In this document: positions 1-7,448 of the stretch, piece by piece | How the letters are laid out: each line of letters opens with the position of its first letter | Position numbering within the stretch: position 1 is the first letter of the stretch | Source of the DNA: Sphingomicrobium clamense | GTDB lineage: Bacteria > Pseudomonadota > Alphaproteobacteria > Sphingomonadales > Sphingomonadaceae | Reading direction: 5' to 3' | Length of the DNA: 64,000 nt | Assembly: GCF_019264355.1 (NCBI RefSeq) | Contig: NZ_JAHVAH010000001.1 | Span: 170,001 to 234,000 of the forward strand | Position numbers and translations under genes: made by a program | Notes under the pieces: model-generated | What the model saw: the letters and a program-made list of their open reading frames with translations, nothing else | What the model was told of the DNA's origin: nothing | Databases searched by the model: none

Positions 1-21
1 GGCTTTGCCGGCCGAATGCTC

Positions 22-104
22 CGATTCACGCCGATTCACGAATGCGATTCACGGGTGAATCACGCGCAAAAGAATCATCGGACCCGTCGATCGGATGGGG
101 ATTC
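22..104. promoter_or_regulatory. Cluster of six GANTC (CcrM-type) sites with direct and inverted repeats
   Basis: GANTC pentamers begin at 23, 33, 46, 57, 72 and 100. Three copies of CGATTCACG start at 22, 32 and 45, and GATTCAC (46-52) faces GTGAATC (55-61) as a perfect inverted repeat with a 2-base spacer. GANTC is the target of the cell-cycle methyltransferase CcrM in alphaproteobacteria, where GANTC-rich promoters can respond to methylation and GcrA. The rest of the gene-free stretch 1-175 shows no coding sequence I would defend. Whether the cluster serves a gene to the left of the window is unknown. Confidence 0.6.
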
Positions 105-175
105 GGCGCGCTTTCCTCGTCCCGCCCTCGCGCGCGCATACGCGCGTACGCGAGAAGTGATGTATCGGCGAAGGT

Positions 176-604
176 CTAAACGGCCTGGATATATTCGCGC
201 ATCGCCTCGGCCTCGGCGGCCATATTGTCGATGCGATACTGGACGAGGTCGCCGATCGAGACGATGCCGACCAGCTCTCCGTCGTCGACCACGGGCAGGT
301 GGCGGATCTTGCGCCGCGACATCAGCGCGAGCGCGGGCAGCACCTGGTTTTCGCTCGAGACCGTCACCGCGGGAGAGCTCATGATCCTTGCTGCCGTGCA
401 GCCGAGCAGGTCGTCCTCGCGGCAGATATTGGCGATCACGTCGCGTTCGGACAGGATGCCCGCAATCTCGCCGCCATGATCGAGCACGACGACCGCGCCG
501 ATCTTCCGGTCGGCGAGCAGGGTCACCACTTCCTTGACGCTACTGGTGCTCGCGACGGTCACCACGTCGCGGCCCTTCTTGTCGAGGATTGCTGCGATGG
601 TCAT
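176..604 (-). CDS. CBS-domain pair protein
   Basis: This 142-residue soluble protein consists almost entirely of two CBS motifs (about residues 8-60 and 75-130), which form a Bateman module that usually binds adenosyl nucleotides. The strings IGAVVVLD, GILSERDVI, HLPVVDDGELVGIVSIGDL are characteristic. The start chosen (MTIAAIL) gives a normal length for the stand-alone family; a longer upstream reading adds an arginine-rich segment that looks non-coding. It is transcribed divergently from the gene at 669, with a 64-base gap holding both promoters. The ligand and the regulated partner cannot be read from the sequence. Stand-alone CBS pairs of this type are common in proteobacteria and often left without a specific role. 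Confidence 0.85.
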   Translation of the reverse strand: MTIAAILDKKGRDVVTVASTSSVKEVVTLLADRKIGAVVVLDHGGEIAGILSERDVIANICREDDLLGCTAARIMSSPAVTVSSENQVLPALALMSRRKIRHLPVVDDGELVGIVSIGDLVQYRIDNMAAEAEAMREYIQAV

Positions 605-668
605 CGCGCCTCTCCTTCTTCCCCGTTTAGGCCTTGATGCTGTCACAACGCGCGGCCAAAGGGAAGCG

Positions 669-959
669 ATGCGTGAACCCAAGCCCGAAACCGAAGTGCG
701 CGCGGCGCGCCTGATGGCCGCCCGGCGCATGATGAAACGGATGGCGCTGCTGGCGCTGGTCGCCGCCATCATCGCGGTCGTGCTGGTGGCGCGTGGCAGC
801 GAAAGTCCGTCGATCCACATCTTGATCGCGACCGCGATCGGGGTCGGCGGGACGGTGCTGATGGGCACTGCGCTGATGACCCTGACCTTCTTCTCGTCCA
901 GCTCCGGCCACGATGCCGAGGCGGGCGAAAAACTTCATGAAAGCGACGACGACCAATGA
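669..959 (+). CDS. Small membrane protein with two transmembrane helices
   Basis: A 96-residue protein with a basic N-terminus (residues 1-24), two hydrophobic helices (about 25-41 and 49-75) and a polar, acidic C-terminal tail ending in three aspartates and glutamine. The start at ATG 669 is supported by an AAGGGAAG Shine-Dalgarno sequence directly upstream. Its stop codon overlaps the start of the thioesterase gene by four bases (ATGA), so the two are probably translationally coupled. I do not recognise a named family with certainty; comparable small proteins are found next to YciA-type thioesterases in related genomes as far as I recall. A role at the inner membrane linked to acyl-CoA or lipid metabolism is only an inference from the neighbour. 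Confidence 0.75.
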   Translation: MREPKPETEVRAARLMAARRMMKRMALLALVAAIIAVVLVARGSESPSIHILIATAIGVGGTVLMGTALMTLTFFSSSSGHDAEAGEKLHESDDDQ

Positions 960-1333
960 ATCTCGAGGGTATGGACCCGATCCTGCGCGTGATGCCGCGC
1001 CCCGCCGACATCAATGCCAACGGCCACATCTTCGGCGGTTGGGTATTGAGCCAGATGGACATTGCCGGCGGCATCGTCGCCGCGCGGCGCGCGCAGGGCC
1101 AGGTCGCGACCGTCGCAATCGACGCGATGGAGTTCATCGCCCCGATCCTGCTCCACGACCTGATCAGCGTCTATGCGCGCATCGAAAAGGTCGGCACCAG
1201 CTCGATGAAGATTCGCATCGAAGTCGTCGCCACGCGCGACGGGGGCAAGACCAACGTCAAGGTTACCGAGGCGATCTTCACCTTCGTGGCGATTGACGAC
1301 GAAGCGCGTCCCCGCCCTGTCGACCAGCCATAA
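956..1333 (+). CDS. YciA-type acyl-CoA thioesterase
   Basis: A 125-residue single hot-dog domain of the 4HBT superfamily, predicted to hydrolyse acyl-CoA thioesters in the cytoplasm. Residues 20-29 read NANGHIFGGW, followed by SQMD with the putative catalytic aspartate near residue 35; this is the signature of the YciA group rather than of 4-hydroxybenzoyl-CoA thioesterases. Length fits the family (about 130). It overlaps the upstream membrane-protein gene by four bases and is followed immediately by a terminator-like hairpin belonging to the convergent porin gene. Broad-range acyl-CoA thioesterases of this group may help recycle CoA; the exact substrate is not readable. Confidence 0.88.
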   Translation: MNLEGMDPILRVMPRPADINANGHIFGGWVLSQMDIAGGIVAARRAQGQVATVAIDAMEFIAPILLHDLISVYARIEKVGTSSMKIRIEVVATRDGGKTNVKVTEAIFTFVAIDDEARPRPVDQP

Positions 1334-1366
1334 GGAAAAGGGCCCCGCTCTTTCGAGCGAGGCCCC
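1334..1366 (-). terminator. Rho-independent terminator of the porin gene
   Basis: Bases 1341-1350 pair with 1355-1364, extended by 1340-1365, around a four-base loop. Read on the minus strand the only imperfection is a U-G wobble, the loop is GAAA, and the stem is followed by CTTTTCCTT. On the plus strand no U-tract follows, so it serves the minus-strand porin. It sits directly against the stop codon of the convergent thioesterase gene. Confidence 0.75.
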
Positions 1367-1399
1367 ACGGACGTCCCGGCAAAGCTTCGGGACGCGCGA

Positions 1400-2722
1400 T
1401 TAGAAGTCGATCTGACCGCGCAGCCCGATGACGTCGACCGAATAGCTGTCGTCGCCATCGACGGTCACGATCGCCGCGTCGTCATAGACCATGTGGCCAT
1501 AGTTGAGGCCGAACAGGACATAGTCGACCGGCTTCCACAGGATCGAGGCCTGGTAGCCATTCTGCGTGCCGCCGATGATTCCGGCATCGTTGAGGTCGAG
1601 ATAGTCGTAGCGCGCGTTGAACTGGAGCGAACCCCAGCCGCCTTCGCCGACCGGATTGTTGGGCTTCACGCGGTCGAACTTGCCACCCTTGTAGCCGCGC
1701 TTGTCCTCGGTCAGGAATACGCCCGCTTCGACATAGCCGCCCGCAAAGGTCGGATCGGGCTCGCCGATCATATTGGCGGTCAGGCGGTGTGCTTCACCCG
1801 CGACGTGGAAGCGGCCCAAGATGGCGGCGGCTTCGATGCCGTAGCTGGTTTCGCTGGTCGCATCGAAACGACCCGTGTTGATGAACCGCGTATCGGAGAT
1901 GTGGATCGCCGGACGCTGGCGGTACCGGACCGACTGCACGCCGTCGCCAAGGTCGCGATAGTGGATCGAAGCTCCCAGGTGGACCAGCGCGTCGCCCATC
2001 TTCGGGGCGAAGACGAGGCGCGCATCGGCGCCGCGGGCATTGTTACCGTCGTCGTTGAGGTCATCGATCGACGACGTGAAGGCGCCGCCCTGCGCGATGA
2101 AATCGCCGGCCTTGTACTGCACCCGGACGCCGACGCGACGTTCGAACCCGAACGCGTCGGTAAAGGCGGCGCGCTCGATGAAGCTGGTGTTGAGCGAGCT
2201 GGTCAGTTCTTCCAGCGACTGGAAGTTGTTCATCTGGCCGATCATAATCTCCGCGTCGCCCAGTTCCTTGCTCAGGAAGGCGTCGGTGATCGCGACGTCA
2301 TTGTCGGCGAAATCGATCTCGAACTTGTAGCCGAAGCCACCCGGGATATCGCCCGAAACGCCGATCCGGCCGCGACGCAGCTCGCTGGCGAAACCGAGGC
2401 CCGCATCGGTGATGCCGTCGGGCGAGCTGACCGAGCCCACGTCATACATGAGGCGGCCGCGCGGCTTGAAGCTCCAGCCATCTTCCTCGAGCTGCGGCGC
2501 GCCTTTCCAGCTCGCATCGAGCCCGGGCGTTTCCTGCGCTTCGAGCGTGGCGACGGTTTCGGCCTGGGCCTCCTGCACCGCCTTCATCGCGGCGACTTCG
2601 GCACGCAGCGCTTCGACCTCGGCGAGCAGCGCGTCGATGCGCGGGTCGCTGTCCTGCGCCATCGCGGGGGTGGCGGCCATCATCGCCGTGCCGAGCAGCG
2701 CGGTGCGAACAATCGTCTTCAT
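1400..2722 (-). CDS. Outer-membrane porin of the OprO/OprP (phosphate-selective porin) family
   Basis: The 440-residue product has a Sec signal peptide (MKTIVRTALL..., cleavage after about residue 23, PAMA-Q), a short coiled-coil-like segment (about 30-60, alternating Leu/Glu/Ala, typical for trimeric porins of this group), then a long beta-rich barrel ending in an aromatic residue (QIDF). Strings such as GVRVQYKAGDFIAQGGAF and GYQASILWKPVDYVLFG match the porin O/P family. The start at 2722 is preceded by GGAGGACAGG. Members of this family in sphingomonads may carry phosphate, pyrophosphate or other anions; no Pho box could be defended in the 200-base upstream region, so phosphate selectivity is an inference from the family name only. 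Confidence 0.87.
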   Translation of the reverse strand: MKTIVRTALLGTAMMAATPAMAQDSDPRIDALLAEVEALRAEVAAMKAVQEAQAETVATLEAQETPGLDASWKGAPQLEEDGWSFKPRGRLMYDVGSVSSPDGITDAGLGFASELRRGRIGVSGDIPGGFGYKFEIDFADNDVAITDAFLSKELGDAEIMIGQMNNFQSLEELTSSLNTSFIERAAFTDAFGFERRVGVRVQYKAGDFIAQGGAFTSSIDDLNDDGNNARGADARLVFAPKMGDALVHLGASIHYRDLGDGVQSVRYRQRPAIHISDTRFINTGRFDATSETSYGIEAAAILGRFHVAGEAHRLTANMIGEPDPTFAGGYVEAGVFLTEDKRGYKGGKFDRVKPNNPVGEGGWGSLQFNARYDYLDLNDAGIIGGTQNGYQASILWKPVDYVLFGLNYGHMVYDDAAIVTVDGDDSYSVDVIGLRGQIDF

Positions 2723-2871
2723 CCTGTCCTCCAAGAGCAGATGAGCCGGATTCCCCCAATGGGCCGGTCCTCATCGCGTGTTGGAGTTTGCGCTAGGGGC
2801 GCCACATGACATGTTCGTTGATCGAATATGACAGCTGCGTGACGTTGCGCAGGTGCACCATCGCTGCAAAC

Positions 2872-2903
2872 GAAGAAGGCGGCCCGAACGGACCGCCTTC
2901 TTC
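2872..2903 (-). terminator. Hairpin terminator after the DUF4167 gene
   Basis: A perfect 11-base inverted repeat (GAAGAAGGCGG, 2872-2882, with its complement at 2893-2903) encloses a 10-base loop that can itself pair partly. It lies 20 bases beyond the stop of the minus-strand DUF4167 gene and upstream of the porin promoter, where a transcription stop is expected. The U-tract is weak on both strands. Confidence 0.6.
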
Positions 2904-2923
2904 ATTTCGCAGGATGACGTAGC

Positions 2924-3400
2924 CTAGGCGGCTTCGTCTTCCTCGTCGCCGCCGATGGCGGGCGGGAGCGCGTCGGCGATCGCTTCGCCGCCGTCATTCT
3001 CATCCTTCTTCGGCTTGCGGGTCGCGCGCTTAGGCTTGTCCTGCTGGCCGTCCTCGGCCTGCTCGTCCTTGCGCTTGCGCGGCTGGCGCTTGGGTTTGTC
3101 CTGCTGCTGGTCGTTCGACTGGTTGTCGTCGCCCTGCTGCTGCTTACCCTTGGGAGAGCCGCCGCGCTGTTGCTGCTGCTCTTCCTTCTTGGCGTTGAAC
3201 TCTTCGAGTACGCGGAAATAATGGTCGGCGAACTGGAGGTAATATTCCTGCTGCACGCGATCACCGGACATCTGCGCATCGCGCGCGAGGCCCTTATACT
3301 TGTCGAGCAGCTGCGCCGCATTGCCCTTGTTGGGAGTATTGGGTCGATTCCCGCCGCGATTGCCCCCACGACGTCGGCGGTTCTGACTTCTACTGATCAA
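2924..3400 (-). CDS. DUF4167 protein, N-terminal RNA-binding-like domain with charged low-complexity tail
   Basis: A 158-residue protein. The first 75 residues carry the conserved DUF4167 block: basic RRRRGGNRGG, then LLDKYKGLARDAQMSGDRV and EYYLQFADHYFRVL. The remainder is low complexity, rich in Gln, Lys, Arg, Asp, with PKRxxRK-type basic patches and an acidic C-terminus (DEEDEAA), so it is probably disordered. DUF4167 is widespread in alphaproteobacteria and commonly follows prmC, as here (225 bases downstream on the same strand). The function is not established; the basic Gly/Arg N-terminus and the link to translation-termination genes suggest a nucleic-acid or ribosome-associated role, which is inference. 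Confidence 0.85.
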   Translation of the reverse strand: MISRSQNRRRRGGNRGGNRPNTPNKGNAAQLLDKYKGLARDAQMSGDRVQQEYYLQFADHYFRVLEEFNAKKEEQQQQRGGSPKGKQQQGDDNQSNDQQQDKPKRQPRKRKDEQAEDGQQDKPKRATRKPKKDENDGGEAIADALPPAIGGDEEDEAA

Positions 3401-3625
3401 AATCTCGTCCTCACATGGACGCCGGCCTCCCGGCGCCGGACATGGCCAGAATTAAGTATTTCCGGCCGGTCGCACTTCCCGTTTTTGGCTATTTTGCGCG
3501 CCTGAAGAAGCGCACGAGACCAGCGTTCAATCGGGAAAAGGAAGGTTGGGAGCCGGCATTGCCCATGGCGGCAGCCCTCTTCCACCTCCATGCTTAGCGG
3601 GTCGAATCGATGATTCCAAGCTTTT
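3401..3625 (-). other. Gene-free spacer between prmC and DUF4167 with short hairpins
   Basis: No convincing gene lies here. AAGCTT at 3618-3623 and 3628-3633 with a 4-base loop forms a small hairpin touching the prmC stop codon, without a U-tract. Two GANTC sites (3604-3608 and 3612-3616) sit within 13 bases beside it. A promoter for the DUF4167 gene is expected here but no clear -35/-10 pair was found. Confidence 0.4.
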
Positions 3626-4449
3626 TCAAGCTTCTGGGACGAGAAGAAGCGCCCGCGGACGGCCGGCCAGATCTCTCCGTAGCATGCTCGAAAGACCGGC
3701 TTTTCGCATAATCGCCAAGACCGTCTCGGCCTGGTCGTGCCCGATCTCGAGCGCGACGAGCCCCTCGGGGCGCACAAGTCGGGCGAGTTGGGGCGCCAGG
3801 TCACGATACTCTTCCAGCCCGTCCTCGCCGGCAAAAAGGGCCTCGTGGGGTTCGTACTCGGCTACGCCGGTGCCCAGATCGGGGGAATTGGCGGCGACAT
3901 AGGGCGGATTGCACAGCACGAGATCGAAACGCTCGTCGATGTCCTCACCCCAGTCGCCGAGCCGGAACGCCGCGCGGTCGGCCATGCCAAGCCTGGTCGC
4001 GTTGCGCCGCGCATAGTCGAGCGCCACTTCGGAGGCGTCCACGCCCAGCCCGGTCGCCTCGGGCCACTGGTCGAGCGCGGCAAGCAGAAGGCTGCCGGGT
4101 CCGGTGCCAAGATCGAGGATCCGGCGCGGCGGGCTGGTTTCGAAATGGTCGAGCGCCCCTTCGACCAGCGCTTCGCTATCGGGGCGTGGAATGAGCACGC
4201 CGGGGCCGACCTCCAGCTCGATGGTCCAGAAGTCCCTGCGACCCAAAATGTAGGCAACCGGCTCGCCGGCCTCGCGGCGCCTCACCAATTCCTCGAACTC
4301 TCGGGGCACATCTTTGGGCGGGTCGAGCAGCAATCGGTTGCGCGTGATGCCGCAGGCGTCGGCCAGCAGCAATTCGGCATCGAGGCGCGGCGTATCGCTG
4401 ACCTTGTCGAGCCGCGCGGTCGCGTCGCGCAGCGCGGCGGCAATCGGGC

Positions 4450-4453
<4 letters not shown>
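3626..4453 (-). CDS. prmC: Peptide chain release factor N5-glutamine methyltransferase
   Basis: This 275-residue SAM-dependent methyltransferase methylates the glutamine of the GGQ motif in release factors 1 and 2, which raises termination efficiency. The N-terminal helical domain spans about residues 1-80; DLGTGPGS (114-121) is the SAM-binding glycine loop; NPPY (182-185) is the hallmark that positions the substrate amide. Length fits the family. It overlaps its own substrate gene prfA by four bases, so hisS-prfA-prmC form one minus-strand operon. Base composition matches the neighbours and nothing is missing. Confidence 0.96.
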
Positions 4454-5525
<1,072 letters not shown>

Positions 5526-5529
<4 letters not shown>

Positions 5530-6818
5530 TGCTGGTCTCCCATCATAGCCTCGATATCCTCCATCGCCTCGCGCCCGAGAATCTCGGTCAGCGGCGCGAC
5601 GACCTCTTCGAGCTTCATCGCGGTCTGCTCGCCGGTGGCGAGGTCCTTGTACTGCACGACGCCGTTGGCGATCTCGTCGTCGCCGATAACGATGGCAGCG
5701 CGCGCCCCCGCCTCGTCGGCGCGGCCCATCCGCTTGCCGATCTTTCCGGTCGCGTAGATTTCGGCGGCAAAGCCTGCGCCGCGCAGATAGGCCGCCGCTT
5801 CGATCGCCTTGGCCAGCGCCGCCTCACCCATCGGCAAGATCGCGGCTTCGATCTTGTCGGTCACATTGTCGTCGACGAGCATCGCGAGGCGTTCGATGCC
5901 TGCGGCCCAGCCGACCGCGGGAGTGGGCGACCCGCCCAGCGCCTCGATCAGCCCGTCATAGCGCCCGCCCGCGAGCACCGTGCCCTGTGCGCCCAATTGG
6001 TCGGTCACGAATTCGAACGCGGTGTGGCGGTAATAGTCGAGCCCGCGCACGAGATGCGGGTCAAGCTCGTAGGCGATGCCGGCGGCGTCTAGCCCTTCGC
6101 GGACCTTGACGAAGAAGGCTTCGGCTTCGTCCGTCAGCACCATCTTGGGCGCGTCGGCGACGAAGGCCTGGTCGCGCGGATCCTTGCTATCGAGAATGCG
6201 CAGCGGGTTCTTTTCGAGCCGATCCTGACTGTCTTCGCTGAGCTCAGCCTTGTGGGCAGAGAAATAGTCGACCAGCGCACCCCGCCAATTCTCGCGGCTT
6301 TCCTGGTCCCCGAGCGTGTTGAGCTTGAGCGTCACACCCTCGATCCCGAGCGCCGCGAGCAAATGCGCACCGAACGCCAGCAGTTCGACGTCGGCGAGCG
6401 GGTCGGCGCTGCCGATGATCTCGGCGTCCAACTGGTGAAACTGGCGGTAGCGACCCTTTTGCGGGCGCTCATAGCGGAAGGCGGGGCCGTGGGTCGCGAC
6501 CTTCATCGGTGCGTGCTGCTGCCATCCTTCGGACAGGAAGGCGCGGCTGATGCCCGCCGTGAATTCGGGGCGCATGGTCACGCTGCCTTCGCTGCGGCTT
6601 TCGAACGACCACATTTCCTTGCTGACGACGTCGGTCGTCTCGCCCATCGTGCGGGCGAAGACCGCGGTCTGTTCGAGCACGGGGACTTCGACTCGCTTGA
6701 AATTGTAGAGGCGGCGCACTTCCTCGAACGTTTCGACCACGTGGGCGAACCGGTCGGCATCCTCGCCGTAGAGACTCTGCATGCCCTTCACGGGGCGGAT
6801 CTTGGCATTTCCATTCAT
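5526..6818 (-). CDS. hisS: Histidine-tRNA ligase
   Basis: A class II aminoacyl-tRNA synthetase of 430 residues that charges tRNA-His in the cytoplasm. Class II motif 2 is seen as [16 protein letters not shown] (about 114-129), the histidine-specific block as [15 protein letters not shown], and motif 3 near [13 protein letters not shown]; the C-terminal 90 residues form the anticodon-binding fold. The start [14 protein letters not shown] was chosen because KIRPVKG is where the family normally begins; an upstream ATG at 6863 would add 15 residues of unlikely sequence. Neither start has a strong ribosome-binding site. It opens the hisS-prfA-prmC operon and diverges from ppa across about 100 bases. 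Confidence 0.95.
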
Positions 6819-6917
6819 CGTCTTGGCGCTTAGCGGGGCCGGTCGCCGCTTGGAAGGCCGCATTTGGCCGCGAAAGGGCTTTTCCTTGGGCGCTCAAGGG
6901 CCTAAGGGCGCGCCATC

Positions 6918-7445
6918 ATGAATCTCGATCTCATCCCGCCCGGCACGAACCCGCCGGAAAGCATCAACGTGTTCATCGAAGTGCCGATCGGTGGCGAACC
7001 CGTGAAATACGAGTTCGACAAGGAAGCCGGCGTCATCAAGGTCGACCGCATCCTGCACACGCCGATGCGCTACCCGACCAACTATGGCTTCATCCCGCAG
7101 ACGCTGTGCGACGACGGCGATCCATTGGACTGTTTGGTGATGACGCGCTGGTCGCTCTTGCCCGGCACGGTGATCGAAGCGCGCCCGGTCGGCGTGCTCT
7201 ATCTGGAAGACGAGGCCGGCGGCGACGAGAAGTTGCTCGCGGTGCCGACCACCAAGATCTCACCCTATTACAAGGACGTCGTGAACTACACCGATCTGCC
7301 GCCCATCGTGCTGCAGCAGATCGAGCACTTCTTCACCCACTATAAGGACCTCGAGGCCGAAAAGTGGGTGCGGATCGGCACGTGGGGCGACCGCGAGGCC
7401 GCCTATGACGTGGTGCGCCAGTCGATCGAAAAGGCGAACAAGTAA
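6918..7445 (+). CDS. ppa: Inorganic pyrophosphatase (family I)
   Basis: A 175-residue soluble Mg-dependent enzyme that hydrolyses pyrophosphate and so pulls biosynthetic reactions forward. The family I signature DDGDPLDCLV (65-74) supplies the metal-binding aspartates, with a further aspartate at 103; the substrate-binding YEFDKEAG (31-38), RYPTNYGFIP (51-60) and ISPYYKD (114-120) are all in place. Length equals that of the bacterial hexameric enzymes. It is monocistronic as far as can be seen, running convergently into the TonB receptor gene with three bases between stops. Confidence 0.97.
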   Translation: MNLDLIPPGTNPPESINVFIEVPIGGEPVKYEFDKEAGVIKVDRILHTPMRYPTNYGFIPQTLCDDGDPLDCLVMTRWSLLPGTVIEARPVGVLYLEDEAGGDEKLLAVPTTKISPYYKDVVNYTDLPPIVLQQIEHFFTHYKDLEAEKWVRIGTWGDREAAYDVVRQSIEKANK

Positions 7446-7448
7446 CGC

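Noticed and set aside
1..175. Small coding sequence at the left edge (frame from 16)
   Set aside because: The frame is arginine-rich without recognisable features, lacks a ribosome-binding site and runs through the CBS gene on the opposite strand.
1493..2809. Long open frame on the plus strand opposite the porin gene
   Set aside because: High GC leaves long antisense frames open; the porin has a signal peptide, ribosome-binding site and family motifs, while the opposite frame shows none. The same holds for the long frames opposite ispG, hisS, gyrB and the receptors.
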